Assembly: GCA_025201805.1 (NCBI GenBank)
Contig: MU619378.1
Span: 18,555 to 73,640, forward strand
DNA: 55,086 nt
Direction of reading: 5' to 3'
Source: Parasitella parasitica
Lineage: Eukaryota > Mucoromycota > Mucoromycetes > Mucorales > Mucoraceae
Positions 33,399-46,580 of this stretch are shown one piece after another (position 1 is the stretch's first letter; each line of letters begins with the position of its first letter). A program made the position numbers and the translations under genes. The notes beneath the pieces were generated by a model. It searched no databases and was not told where the DNA came from. It saw only the letters and a program-made list of their open reading frames with translations.

Positions 33399-35038
33399 TT
33401 TTTTTGCTTGATTGAGCACCCTATATAATTTACATAATAAACACAAGTTGCTATTGTACATAATTTCTCGTCATGGAAAAGATACAAACACAATTCTGTA
33501 GTACATCCTTCCATTTTAAATACAATAAAATAGCTGATCGGGTTTCTTAAATCAGGATTGGAACCAGCTACACTACCTTTAAATACGTTCTAACGCAATA
33601 AACTCAAAGAAAAAGTTGTCTTACTAATTAAAAGGAAGAATATCGCACCTCTGCTTGAAATTGGAATCTTGATAACTCAATCTCTAGACAAAAAAAAAAA
33701 AAGCCTATATACATAAAATTTATTTTAAGCCTCTAGTTTTTTATTATTAAGTTTTTTTTAAGCAAGAACATTGATTTTTCAGGGTTCATGCCTGAAACTT
33801 AGAGTTTCATTATACAACAATGAATATGCTTAGATCTATAGCAACAATCGCGTAAATTTATACACCAATCAAGTATATCGACGAATTCAATGATAAAATG
33901 GATTACAATTACTTGATCTCCAAACAATACATTTAATAAGCCAAGCTTGGTAATTATACGTTTGTTCTATTAATGGAGACTTGTAATTTTGGATTGATCG
34001 TGTGGACAAGAGTGGAATTTGGAACAAACATATGATGATGCACATGCATTATAAAGTACAAACATTCGGTTCTCACATATAAAACGAAGAAAAAAAAGTG
34101 GCTTTTAGCAATTCACATAGCACTACAACATGTACATGCACAATGTAAAGAATCATTTCAAGTATCATATGATACGACGAGGGTATAGAATTGCATTGCT
34201 GACGCTTTTTATGTGTATTGTGTGCTATGTACATGTGCATAATCCCGCGTGTTTCTCGTGTTGTCTATATTGTTTGTAAGTTTTGTAATATTGGTCGATC
34301 AAAAAAGGTTTCACATGTTATATAAACATTTGGTCAGGGGTTACAATTGCAACGGGCTATGATAGTCTATTTCTATAGCAAGCACTAATACAACTTGTGA
34401 AGGAAATCGTATGTGAAGAGAGGCTACACAAAATATACTTCCTTCGTTTATATAGGATACTATAGATTTCCGTGCTGCTGTAATATAATTCAATTGAGAA
34501 GAAATCCTTACATATTTGCTAAAAATAGTCATTTTCTGTAAAGCACAAGTCTTTGCAAGTATCTCATGTTAATATTGATGAAGAAAAGATACAATAAAAC
34601 TTTTAGCGCTTTGTTTTCATAATTTTATATAGAGTAAACCTCAATGAATAATGAAATTTGCTTCTCGTTTGAATAGTATAGTCTGGATGATGAAACACTG
34701 AGCATGATATATATTTTTAGTTCAATGGATATATGCACCTCAGATTGGTAAGACGTAGAAGGACACATATTTGTTTTAAATAATAACGAAAGCAGCATCA
34801 AGGGGGATCATATCGAAGGAAAGAGTAAATGCAGAACTTAACGTTCAAGCAAATGACGTAGATATCATTTGGGATACCATGTGTATTTAAGGACCCAAAT
34901 TTCTTTCAAACAAGTTCTCTTCTCTCTTTTCTCTTTCATTTCTTCAGAAGAGCTTCTCAGAAATTGTATTATATTACGTTGCAGACATAGCACAAGTATA
35001 CTTGCTTAAAGCTTGCGCAAACGACGTATACATCGATT
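33399..35038. other. Intergenic, AT-rich, promoter of Whi3-like gene
   Basis: 1.6 kb, no gene supported. A short perfect hairpin occurs at about 33779-33800 (TTTCAGG...CCTGAAA). The last part before 35039 is C/T-rich (34915-34945), common in strongly transcribed fungal 5'UTRs. No tRNA: TTGGAACC at 33556 on the minus strand does not pair into a T-arm. Confidence 0.45.
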
Positions 35039-36342
35039 ATGTCTTTAGTAGATTCGCTAATGATGCCCATTATGAACACTAATAATAATAGCACCACCGG
35101 TGCCAACAGTAGATTCCATGACTTCAATTACCACCATCATCAACATCAATTTCTGCTATCACCCAGCACAAGCAATTCAATCATAAAAAATGGCATCTCA
35201 ACTTTTACTAATAACAGCAACATAAACACGCTATCAAACAGTTCTCCTGGTGAAGAAATCTCGACCATATTTGTAGTCGGATTCCCAGAAAACATGCAAG
35301 AGCGTGAATTCCAAAATATGTTCATCTTCTCCCCTGGATTTGAAGCTGCCACATTAAAATTGCCACCATCAAATCAAAGCGAATTTGATGAGGATTCCAA
35401 CCGCAAACAAATCGTGAGTTTTCACAATATGCCAAAAGCCCAAAATCACTTGATTTACATATGTTCGTAGATTGGGTTTGCCAAGTTTCGCACTCGCCAA
35501 GAAGCACTGGACGCCAAAGAAGTTCTAAATGGTAAAAAAATAGACAGCGATAAGATTCTGAAAGCAGAAATGGCTAAAAAGAACCTGCACACCAAAAGAG
35601 GACTATTGAATGAGCCAAGCGCCAGTACTACAAAATCACTTTACGAAGCATTCTATTCAGTTCCTATTAATGAATTTTCGCCATCAACATCACCAACATC
35701 ACCTACACATAGTTATATCGCATCATCAATTCAACAACAGCAACAGCAGCAACAACAACAGCCTTCATATCACATTCATCAGCAGCACCCACAGCAACAG
35801 CATAGTTTATTCGGCATTATGGGAAATCAATTCACCACCAATAAAAGCACTTCCATTTATCCTACACATTCATCTTCTTCATTACTATCATCCATCAATT
35901 CACCAATTCCGAAAGAAGATGTCTTGGCATCTCATTTATTACAAAAGCTAGTTCTATCTACATCATCGCCTATGCCGACCAGCTCAGTCTCGACTAATAA
36001 CGTAGATCAAAACCCTCCTTGCAATACTCTGTACGTAGGCAATCTGCCGGCTAACACGAATGAAGACGAGCTTCGACAATTATTCATGCATTGCTTGGGA
36101 TATAAACGCTGCTCATTCCGCGTCAAGTCAAATGGTCCCATGTGCTTTGTCGAGTTTGATGATTTAAAATTCGCGGCTTTGGCTTTGAAAGAAATGCAAG
36201 GGATCCCGCTCAGTAATTCTGTGAAAGGTGGCATCCGTCTTTCTTATAGCAAAAATCCACTGGTAAGTTCAACAGAACCTATCACATGAAAATACGTCGT
36301 TCTAACGTAATATCATAGGGGGTGCGTCAAAATTTTGTATGA
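35039..36342 (+). CDS. WHI3: Whi3/Scw1-type RNA-binding protein, two RRMs
   Basis: Three exons: 35039-35413, 35471-36262 and 36319-36342 (last exon 24 nt), 396 residues. RRM1 (about residues 78-160) begins with [20 protein letters not shown] and ends around [20 protein letters not shown], split by intron 1. RRM2 near the C-terminus is the conserved Whi3/Scw1 one: [38 protein letters not shown] and [15 protein letters not shown]. Between them is a Ser/Pro- and Gln-rich region (Q-run at about 35731-35762) as in Whi3, which forms RNA-protein condensates. In yeast Whi3 it restrains cyclin mRNA, and in fission yeast Scw1 it affects wall integrity. The spliced ending GVRQNFV-stop continues SKNPL as in homologs, which supports exon 3. 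Confidence 0.88.
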
Positions 36343-36814
36343 TATAGCGTAAGAAATCGCATCTTTGCAGTGACACCAAGCTTTATTACTAAGAACGATA
36401 TGCATATGAATAAACTTGCAAAGGCTTATTCCATGCTTTTTTTTTTCCTTTTTTTTTCTGAGACTACAATAACTATCATAAGCAAGGCAAGTGCGCATTT
36501 GGTTTTAACATCAACAAGCAGACAAATGATATGAACAAGTTGGGTATCTAGTGGATAGATAATACGATTAAGCTTCAGTAAAGGGAGTCCGCTTTTAACT
36601 CTCGATGTAAAGAGCTGAATTCTGTATTAGTTTGCAATAGCCGCTGGTTCATTTGGCTTCTGTAAAGAAATAGGATATTCTGCAGAATTACTGTGCAGTT
36701 AAAAACATACTTTTTAATTCACACGTCGCCCAGTTGAAACCAAATACCTATTGGGTAGCTCTGATTGTGCTTTTATCAGCCGAACGTAAGGTAATCTATA
36801 CTTTGGTCTTTATC

Positions 36815-37066
36815 AATACCCAGTAGTATTTATTACATGCAATTTTTATCTGAAAATTATTGTTTTCCGTTGACACTATTATATATGTCATCGATAGAAA
36901 TATTTTTATCAGATATAGCGATTCTTACAGTTCATTTAACAAAAATTATGGCCAAATATATGTTGATTATGACACTAGAAAATGTTTTTGCCATGAATTT
37001 CGACAGGAACGTCCCCCAATGAAAATCAAGTAATGCTCCGATAGCCCTGATCATGCCTGTATTAAC
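36815..37066 (-). repeat. Degenerate dispersed repeat, copy B
   Basis: On the minus strand this matches copy A from GGCATGATCA (37064 region) through AAATTGCATGTAATAAATA (36830 region), in the same order. Here the reading frame is open: NTGMIRAIGALLDFHWGTFL, then LSKFMAKTF, then a hydrophobic end. This is the least broken copy and suggests that the ancestral repeat coded for protein. Confidence 0.6.
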
Positions 37067-38855
37067 CAGGCTTGATGAGAAGAGAACAGCTGCACTTCTT
37101 CCTACTTCCTCCTGGATGGCCACATATTACTTATTCAATACGTTGGAGTGGTGGTTATTATCTTTTGCGTTTCTTCAAAAGCCCCCTTAAGCCAATTCAT
37201 TTTCTAATTTTGATGGGATTGTCTTTACATGAGAGTTCCTCAGTTGTATCTATGTTTGAGGAATAATTTATACTTCAAGGCCGCCATTTAGCATACACAT
37301 TTATGATAATTAGTTATCAATAATTTACAAAATACTATTAAAACCTAAAATTATGATGGTTTTCATTTCACAATCTCGATTGCAATAAAAGTCGATTTAA
37401 AGGGATTTATAGGTAGTTTATAAATATGTTTCAAAGATATTACGGCAACAAGATTGTATTTTGAAACTTATCTTTGGATAACCACAAAATCTTTTGTATT
37501 GGCTTTACAATATTCATATTGATGACTAGAAAGCCTTATTAATCACCCAAATTCTTTCACTTCAAAACCATAAATCATGCCTTCACAATAAAACAAAAAT
37601 GGGTTAGACTTTCGAAAATTTTTATTGGAAACACCAATTCTTTGTATTTTCAAACTTGATGCACGGTATGTAGCGTGCCCCTGAAGTAAATGTCAGGGTA
37701 TATCCAGAATATATTTTTATAAAATAGAAATCTCAAATGCCAAAAGGTACTTTTTCACAAATAGTACATGAATCGGCGTTGAGATAACACTGCGCATTCA
37801 ACATGTAAGCTGTGTCGATGTCGTATTCTAATGCATAGCTGCATAACATTGTATACATGCGTAGTAGGGGGAAAGAGAAAATTGGTGAAAACCCGAATTT
37901 AAGGTTTTCTAATGTTTTAAAGTGGATGTAACGTTCCTCAAATATTTTAAAGCTTATAAATAAACAAATATAAAACACTTGGTACTTGATGAGACTATAT
38001 TATAGAATTATTTATTGACGAGGACCTACTGATCTGACGTGAATAAACTAGCTATGTAGACGAATTCCGGAATGCCGGGATCGCATGGTTCTAGTTTCAA
38101 GTATCTGAATAAACATATAAATAGTTATTTGCCTATTGCCATGTACGACCATCATAGCTATTAGGTCATTTTATCAAGATGTATGCATTACAGAATACGT
38201 AGTAAGGATATAGGAGGCTCATGTTTTGAAGATTGTGAACATTTTTTTGGGACATGGTACGATGGAGTATCTTCTTCCGGCCAACAAAAAAAAAGAGCAG
38301 CATTAATATTGTGATGGATAAAAGTTTATCTTTTCTGCTTGAAACCTGGTATTATATGAAGGGAATTTAGCGTTTTAGGCAGGCTACATTTTCTAATCAT
38401 AAACGAGCTACTGTCTCTCTCTCTCGTTAATAACGATTTTGCACGTATGCAACAACTAAACCACATCATTATCGTATCTATTATTATCTTCAAACTGTGC
38501 TCAAACATTTCTCAAAAAAAAATATTTACGCTGAGTCATTGGTGAGATTGCTCCTAGGCATCTTCGGAGACTTCCAGTTGCAGGGTAACACTGTTTTTAA
38601 GCACTGTTTTTGGTGGGGGTAAAACATGCACAAATAAATCAAATGGGGGTGTAACAAACGAGATAAGTGTTCTTGTTTTTCTCTGTCTTGCCTTCCGTTA
38701 TTTACCAAGTGTTACACTGAATTTTTGAAAGGGTTCATAACTGCAATTTGTCTCTTTTTTTCTGTTTTTCTTCTCTATCCCTTTTTACAAAAAAAAAACT
38801 CTTTTTTTTTCTGCTGAGGCGCGATTTCTTAGTGAACGCTCCTCTTTTCAAAACG

Positions 38856-38910
38856 GTAAGATTTGCTTGTGTGTGGACGATGCTCTCAACAAAACTAACA
38901 TGACAAACAG
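38856..38910 (+). other. INO1: 5'UTR intron of INO1
   Basis: Donor GTAAGA at 38856, branch-like CTAAC 14-18 nt before the acceptor, acceptor ACAG at 38907-38910; 55 nt, in line with all other introns here. Removal leaves a leader (38911-39025) with no ATG before the INO1 start. It also removes the upstream ATG at 38867 and the one at 38899, so the long in-frame upstream extension is non-coding. Confidence 0.6.
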
Positions 38911-39025
38911 TTTTCAAATCTCCTTTCTTCCACCCATAACCCACATAAAGGCTTACGGCGGTGCAGTGATCGACCCAAAAAATCAAGTTAATATCACATC
39001 TCAACAAACTCCAGATTCACTTCAA

Positions 39026-40676
39026 ATGGCTCCTCCTAACGCTGATCTTTCTCATTCCGCAAACACTGCTGCTTCCAGCGGTAGCGTCCCCTCTCCCTTG
39101 TTCAAGGTGAGCTCTCCCAATGTTCAATACACTGACGAGCACATCCTGTCCAAGTACTCTTACTTCAACACTCTGGTTACTAAACAAGCTGATGGCACCA
39201 TGATCGCTGAACCTACTGAAACCGTCTACGAATTCAAAACTGAGCGCACTGTTCCCCGTGTTGGGTAAGTAAGGTGATATTTCTCGAGCTATATGTCATA
39301 TTGATTTGATATGTCCTAGTATGATGATGGTTGGTTGGGGAGGCAACAACGGCTCTACATTAACTGCTTCCATCTTGGCACACAAGAACAAATTGACTTG
39401 GCGTACCAAGTCTGGTGTTCATAAGCCCAATTACTTTGGCTCTGTCACCCAATCTTCTACTGTCCGTTTGGGCGTCGATGATCAAGGTGCTGATGTTCAT
39501 GTTCCTTTGAGCCAAATGCTGCCTCTTGTCAATCCTACTGATTTCGTTCTCGGCGGTTGGGATATCTCTGGTAAAAATTTGGCCGAATCCATGGAGCGTG
39601 CCAAGGTTTTAGCTTATGATCTTCAACGTCAAGTCACTGATGAGATGTCCAAGATGACTCCTCTGCCCTCCATTTACTATCCTGATTTCATTGCTGCCAA
39701 CCAAGAAGATCGTGCTGATAACTTGATCCCCGGTAATGATAAGCGTGCTCATGTCGATCATATCCGCAAGGATATCCGTGATTTCAAGGCTGCCAATGAC
39801 CTCGATAAAGTCATTGTTATTTGGACCGCCAATACTGAGCGTTTTGCTGAGCTCATCGAAGGTGTTAATGACACTGCTGATAATTTCTTGGCTGCTGTTG
39901 AGAACTCTCATCCTGAAATTGCTCCTTCTTCCATCTTTGCTCTTGCCTGCATTGAAGAGGGCGCTCCGTTCATCAACGGTTCTCCCCAAAACACTTTTGT
40001 TTCTGGTTTGATTCAATTAGCTGAGCGTCATAAGGCATTTATCGGTGGCGATGATTTCAAGTCTGGCCAAACCAAGATGAAGTCTGCTCTTGTTGATTTC
40101 CTTGTCAATGCCGGTATCAAGCCTGTCGCCATCACTTCTTACAATCATTTGGGTAACAACGACGGAAAGAACTTGTCTTCTCATAGACAATTCAGATCCA
40201 AGGAGATCTCCAAATCTACCGTTGTAGATGATATGGTCGCTGCCAATGACTTGTTGTATGGCAAAGATGAACACCCCGACCACACTGTTGTTATCAAGTA
40301 TGTACCTTCTGTTGGTGACTCTAAACGTGCTCTTGATGAATATGAATGCGATATCTTTATGGGTGGTCGTCAATCCATCAGCATGTACAATATTTGCGAA
40401 GATTCCTTGTTGGCCTCCCCTCTCATCATCGATTTGGTCATCATGACTGAATTGATGACTCGTTTGCAATACAAGACTGGCGATATGACCAAGTATAGCA
40501 CCTTTCACAGTGTCTTGAGTATTTTGAGTTACATGCTGAAGGCTCCTATGGTCTCTCCTGGAGCTCCTGTCGTCAACGCTTTGAGCAGACAACGTACTGC
40601 TATTGAAAATATCTTCAGAGCTGCTGTGGGTCTGTCTGCCAACAATGAAATGGGCTTGGAGCACAAGGTTTGGTAA
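39026..40676 (+). CDS. INO1: myo-Inositol-3-phosphate synthase
   Basis: Two coding exons, 39026-39264 and 39320-40676 (55-nt intron), 531 residues (yeast Ino1 is 533). It converts glucose 6-phosphate to myo-inositol 3-phosphate using internal NAD, the first step of inositol lipid synthesis, in the cytosol. Key motifs: NAD-binding [14 protein letters not shown] just after the intron, and [21 protein letters not shown] and [11 protein letters not shown] in the C-terminal catalytic half. The region [20 protein letters not shown] lines up with the yeast N-terminus, so the start [10 protein letters not shown] is about right. Codon use is strongly C/T-ended and highly biased, unlike neighbours, which suggests high expression. 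An upstream intron lies in the leader. Confidence 0.96.
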
Positions 40677-43469
40677 TTTTCATCGGACAGGATGATGTCG
40701 TTGTCCTTTGGATACAAAAACCGCCCCCCCTAATGTCAATTCTATAAAAATAAAACTCGTTTTCATTTTTGTATGCATATACCGTTTCTATTCATGGTCC
40801 CTATTTAGAAAAAGGCCAAACAAGAGAAAGAATCGAAAGACATGGATACCGTCGGTACAGTGCGTCTGACAAAGTTTGTCTATTTTGAGAGAATAGATGA
40901 GGTTGGCTTGAAATAATAGAACAACACCTTCTGCATCACGTTCTGCGTCCCCGAAATAGGAATTACCATCAGCGAGAATAAAAGAAAATTCGTACGAATG
41001 ACACACTGCCTTGTAAGAAAACCTTGAAAATAGATAGAATTACTAGTTGCTTTGTTCGAAACATTGCGAAAGATGAGCGACAGTTACAATGAGTAATGAA
41101 TAATCATGAACAAAGCTGTTTCTTACTTTTATTGTTTAACGCACTGTAATACATGTCTTTATTTTCCAAACTTTTGTTCTCTTTTCTGGCCGCAAGCCAA
41201 GGAAGAGAAATGTATAGTAGTAGATATTATGCAGAGGTATAAAAATGACAAGGGGTTATTACAGCAAAACATTGTCTTCATTAATTATCCTCTTCTGCTT
41301 CCAAACTCAATGAGCCAGAACTGTTTGATCATAATACTATGAAGAAATGTGTACCTATGGCATCAAAAACACTTACTTTATAGAGCTGTGTCATGTACTA
41401 GAATTAATAATAACGTGATACCGTCTCCAGATAGATATTTTTTTACAGCTTAAAAGCAAAAACTTTAGCTTTGTGCGCCATCTTTTGACTGATTTTCATA
41501 ATCAAAAGTGCCCTGAAAACACCAGAAATAGTATCCATTGGGAAAAAACTATATTATATATGATTTTGGTGCAAGTTGAGCATGATTTTTTTTTCGATGC
41601 AAAATGACGGATTTTTTCGATTTTTTCCTTGTATCCACACATCTGAAATCATCGATTACGCATTATCCTCAATTTTGACCTCAAAAATACAACTTTTTAT
41701 TATAGCATATATTAGAGGAAAATGATCGTAAAAGGTCATTCCTTGATCTAAGAGACTGGAAATGCGCTCTGATTAAGCAAAATATTGACTTTTTCCTCTT
41801 AATCTGTTTTAGAGGTTTTCTCAACAGAACTAATTCCATAATCTTACGGGAATTGTGAAATTACACCATCGTGTAGAGCGCCCAAAAATACAGCTATTAT
41901 CATAAACTGACAGCCGTGGTATGCATAGTATTCGAGGATGATATCTTGCCTCAAAGGAGTAATTTTGTTTTCGAAATGTCCAAATGGAGTTTCTGAAAGA
42001 ATTTTTCCTTCCTGATTTTGGATGCGTTTAATCTCCGCTATCAAAGGAAAATGGTAGTTTTTTTAAAGAAAGCATTAGCTTTGAGAAGCCAAAGCTTACC
42101 CGGTTCAAAAAAACAATTGCAAACTAGTTTATTTAAATAGTATGCTTCTTAATTTTCTAATGGTAGTACTTGCATGTCTGTGCCTGGCCTGACGATCTCA
42201 CGCTCCGATTTTGAAAAACACTTTTCCGAAAAAAAGTTAGAAAAGTCGCTACCTTCATCTAAGCTATGCAAATATGTAATCAAAAGGTTTCTTATAGTCT
42301 AACGCATTATTTTAAATTACTTGTTTTTGTGTTTGAAATCGCTAAACATTTTTTTCTTAAAGTTTTTGTCTTTTTTCTAACAATAACACACTGAAGTCCG
42401 CGTAGACCAAAAAAAAAGCAGACACCTAAAATCTACATACTTTTGAACCATTCCAATATTTTAGAAAAGATGGCTAGATTGAAATCTGAGGTTAGCAAAT
42501 CGCAGGCACATATTACATTTTTTTACAGTGCCATATCGCATTGATCAACCAACTTCAAATCGCATCGTTTCAGAAGAAAACATACTGCAGCACTTTTGAA
42601 ACCCTTACGGCATACGAAGCACAGTTTCTTGTGTAAATCAGTCGAAATAAGATCCTTTGTCTTTCAGGATAATAAAGGCCTGCACCATTTGTATTATTAA
42701 ATCGGCCAAATATTCTAGGCTCTATACCATACATTGACTATTTCTGCAAATGAGTTGATTGAGCTACATCTTATATTCTTCGAGAATAAAAGAAAAATAC
42801 GGTTACCTTCCGTGCCTAAGGCAATCTTAGTTGCCTACGTTTCGGCCTCTAATGTGGTAAATGCTCTTTTAGGCGCACCTTATTTTCGTAATATTTGAAT
42901 AACGATAAGCGAAAATTATATCTTTCAAACTTCATAAATACTCTCTCTCTCTCTTTTTTTTTAACAGGAATGGGTTGACCACCAAAGTAGATGCTAATGG
43001 CGTTACCACATTTTTGCTCAACACTTCGGCAGCATTTTGATTTTAACTCAACAAATTCAACATTTCGTTCAAAACCATGCAGTTTCAGACTCACTTGCAC
43101 AACAAAATTAGTTTGTTAGATGGATTTTAATGCTCCAGGGTTTGCTTAGTTAGTGTTATTTCATACTAATTTAATCCATTACATGCAGTATCATTTTCCA
43201 GGATACAATCTACTCTTGTTGCTACTATTAAATGCGTAACTATCACTTGCTCAAGAAAAAGCGATCAATTATAATATATTACGTATCAAAGGAGAAAGTT
43301 TTAAACCCCAATAATGCTTCAAAACAATCATATCGTTTGGGATTGTGCGATTCAATCCCATGTCATCATGTATTGCAAAACCGGAGCACATCGACAACTA
43401 TATAAAAGTGCCTCTAATACATACCATTTCACTCCTAAGCGTTTTTCTTTTACTTGTTATTCAAAGATA
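40677..43469. other. Long intergenic region
   Basis: 2.8 kb, AT-rich, with no supported gene. Small minus ORFs (41844-42044, 42849-43100) and plus ORFs do not show a family. There is a CT microsatellite around 42941-42960. It may hold decayed sequence, and the right end is the promoter of the secreted-protein gene. Confidence 0.4.
43399..43408 (+). promoter_or_regulatory. TATA box of secreted protein gene
   Basis: TATATAAAAG, 62 nt upstream of the ATG at 43470, is a strong match to the TATA consensus, as often seen for regulated surface-protein genes. Confidence 0.55.
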
Positions 43470-46207
43470 ATGGTACAAAATAGTTTGATCTTGTCTGCTA
43501 TAGCTTTATTGGGCATGTCCCATATGATGCTTGGTGGTATTGAAGCTGCTCCCTCTGCCGATGCTGCTCGTCAATTGTTTGGCAAAATTTACAACTCACA
43601 CCACCTTTATAAAGATAACATTGTCCTACTCAAAGAGGGACACAAGACCAATTCTACACATGCTGGCAACTACACTTGTCCTATTGACATGGGAAACAAC
43701 ACTGTTGACGCTGTAAGTAGTTCTTGATCACCAGCTGCTCATATACGCATATATTGACCTTTTTATATTCACAGTTTAATCATTTCCAAGGCATCTTCTT
43801 TGGTGACTATGCTAATCACTTCAATGGCTCTAATGTAGAAGGCCCTTTGGCTGTAGGTGGTGATTTTACTGGTTCCAACTTTGTCATCAACTCGCTTGCA
43901 AACACCTCTATTTGCAACACAGAAACCAGTAACTCTACAGTTGCTGCTAACAGCACTGCCAATGCTTTTGAAAACTATGGTATGGTCCTCGGTGGTGTTC
44001 CTATCGCTCAAAATGTTTCTGTGAATGGTGATGTTTTCATTGCCAATGGCACCAACATTGGTATTACTACCACTGGCGCTCCTTGCCAACTTGAGTTCAA
44101 CAATAAAACTGGTGCTTTGGACTTTGATTTACTCAAAGAAGCTGCCAACAATGCTTCTGCCTATTTAGCTAACATCCCTCCCAACATGATCTTGAACAAA
44201 GAGGGCAATTTGAGGCCCACTGATATCAACAATCAAACCTCTTTTACTACGCTCAAGTTTGATTCTTGCACTCAAATTGGCAATTGTGGCGTTGAAGACA
44301 AAGAGGCTTCTGATCCTACCAAGATCTTCTTTGGCAACGGTAACTGGACTGGTCCTGAAGGCAATGAAACCTACCCTACTCATAACCCTGTTGTATTTAA
44401 CGTAAGTATCTCTTGTTATCTGTAAACGTATAGATAATATTTACTCAATTGTCACACGTCTGCATAGATTCCTGTCACCTCCGGCACTACTTTGGTCCTT
44501 AATTCTACTAATCCTGGTGCCAATCTGACCGCCTGTAATACCATCTATCACGCATATCCCGTAGATACTGAAGGAAACTTCCAAGCTAACGGTACTTTCT
44601 CGGTTAACCGTGAAACAAAAGAATATCTTCCTGGTCTTTTCTTGGCCCCTCGTGGTAAGGTGGATAGTATTTACCACTAAGTGATGTTAAACTAAAGTGA
44701 TGCCATTATAGGTACCATTATAGATGGTTTCAAGGGTGGCTTCGAAGGCCAAGTCATTGCCCTGGGTTATACTTGGAGTACTGAAGATGGACCTGTTATG
44801 AAGTCTTCCGAATGCCCAAATAGAGAATGTTTCCCTTTCAAGGTTCTTAATGAAACCACCGTTGACAACTCCACTACTACCGTTAAAACTAAAACCAAGC
44901 TCTCCACTGCTGCCCCTATGTATACTTCTGGTATTGCATCAGCTTCATCTTTTATGGTAAGCACAGCCTTCCCTACAAATTTTGCGAGTGCTGCATCTCC
45001 TGCCCCATCCGTTTCAGAATCGGTTCTCTCTACAGCTATTGAAACCGCAGCTTCTTCTGCTGGTGCATCTGCTATGTATTCATCCATGTTAACCGCTCTT
45101 GAGTCTTCTACTGCATCCTCTGCTGTTTCATCTGTTGAAGTACCAGTATCTTCTTTTTTGACTGCGGCTACTGAGAGAGCTGCTTCGTCCGCTGCTTCTT
45201 TTGTTCGCACATCTGTTGAGACTACTTCCACTGGAGAAACCGCCTCATCCATGAAAACTGCAGTTGCCTCTACTGCTTCAGCCTTCGAATCATCAGCTTT
45301 CGAATCATCCCAAGCCTCTACCAGCGATACTTCAGCTTCCATCGAGACTGTAGCTTCATCTGCTACCTCATCTGTTTATGAATCTGCTTGGGCTACCTCC
45401 ACCGAAGAGATTACTTTGTCTATGGAAACTGAAATTTCGTCTACTGCCTCATCTTTTGAACCATCAACCTTTGAATCGGCACAAGTTTCTGCTACTGACG
45501 CCACTACTTCAATTGAAACTGCTATTTCGTCTGCTGCTTCATCTGCCTATGAGTCTGCCTATGAGTCTGCTCAAATGACTAGTACTGACGTTGTACCTCC
45601 AGTTGTTGCTACTGCAACCAACGTTGCTTCATCTGACGAAAATGCCAAGACTACTATTCTCCTCAGCTCTACTGCTTCAAATGAAAAAACAAATTCAGCT
45701 GCTGAATCCATCACCACTGTTATCGTCGTACCCAGTGCTACAGCTAGTGAAACCTCTTCTCTTGCATCCGCTTCAGATAAAGCTACTGTTGCCACAACTC
45801 GTGACAGCACTGCTACTAGTTTCACCAAGTCTGCCACCAAATCTTCTTCAAAGAACTCTGATGCTACCAAGAAGCCCAAGACATCTGCAGTAACCTCCAC
45901 CACCAACAATGCCAAGACAAAGACTAAGGATGCTACCACAACTACTACCAAAGACAAGACCAAGACTTCCTCTTCTGATAAACCTACCATTACTTCTACT
46001 AAGAAGGATAAGACAAAGACCAAAGATTACGAAGTTTTTACTACTACAAAACTCAAGGTCAAGACTAAGACTAACAAGCATGATGAAGTCAAGACCAAGA
46101 CCAAGACTAAGGTCAAAACTACTACCATCTGGCATAACGACGAGGATGAAGATGATGAAGACGATGAAGACGATGAAGATGACGAAGATGATGAAGATGA
46201 CGAGTAA
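43470..46207 (+). CDS. Secreted choice-of-anchor-A-type wall or adhesin-like protein
   Basis: Four exons: 43470-43712, 43775-44401, 44468-44654 and 44712-46207, 850 residues. The first residues (MVQNSLILSAIALLGMSHMM to about IEAAPS) form a signal peptide. Residues about 30-375 are a choice-of-anchor-A fold: FNHFQGIFFGDYANHFNGSN, then GPLAVGGDFTGSNFVIN, then later PTHNPVVFNIPVTSG and AYPVDTEGNFQANGTFSVN. N-glycosylation sites (NxS/T) are frequent. Residues about 400-740 are Ser/Thr/Ala-rich, with imperfect repeats (ASSAYESA, SSTASSFE...). Then come Lys/Thr-rich blocks (KTKTK), and the last 20 residues are a pure Asp/Glu run. No GPI-anchor signal is seen. It is probably extracellular or wall-attached, O-glycosylated and possibly ion-binding at the tail. 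Function in surface binding is inference. Confidence 0.82.
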
Positions 46208-46580
46208 ACACATCATCTCATCATATAATCTTACTAAATTACTGCTAATCATATATTTTAGTTTTCTTTAACATAAGTATAAACGAATAAATCATTCACG
46301 CTTGTAATCGACAGAGAACAAGTATGTTTTTAATTGTAAATCTACTTTTTATTTACGTACAGTGTTTGTCTGGTAAATGCCTTTCAGAACCACCATATAT
46401 GAATCAAAAACATGAAATCTTGCATTAGAGGAGGCCAAGACTTGTAGAATGCATTGGAGCCACCCTTGAAGCACGAAATGTCTCGATTTCATTGGTCTTG
46501 TAGTAGTGTTCCAGGCCGTCACATTGCGTATAAAGGCAACAATTTGAAAAATATTCTATCAACTCTTTACATTCAATAAC
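46208..46580. other. Intergenic, promoter of BDP1
   Basis: 373 bp with a TATAAAGG element at 46529-46536, 45 nt before the BDP1 start. Nothing else. Confidence 0.5.

Larger units (their letters stand above)
36343..39025. other. Long intergenic region with repeat copy B and INO1 leader
   Basis: 2.7 kb. It contains the dispersed repeat copy (36815-37066) and small ORFs (for example 37733-37978 minus, 37072-37266 plus) with no recognisable family, AT-rich runs, and the INO1 promoter and 5'UTR (the leader is at the right end). A pseudogene may be hidden, but nothing reads well. Confidence 0.45.

Noticed and set aside
33540-33570. tRNA T-arm-like GGTTCCAATCC on the minus strand
   Set aside because: The flanking bases do not pair into a 5-bp T stem, and no acceptor, D or anticodon arms are found.
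39609-40664. Long minus-strand ORFs (135 and 215 codons) opposite INO1
   Set aside because: Mirror frames of a gene with strong codon bias; no domain, and INO1 is certain on the plus strand.
44767-46252. Minus-strand ORFs of 130-190 codons opposite the secreted protein gene
   Set aside because: Low-complexity shadows of the Ser/Thr/Ala- and Lys/Thr-rich coding repeats.
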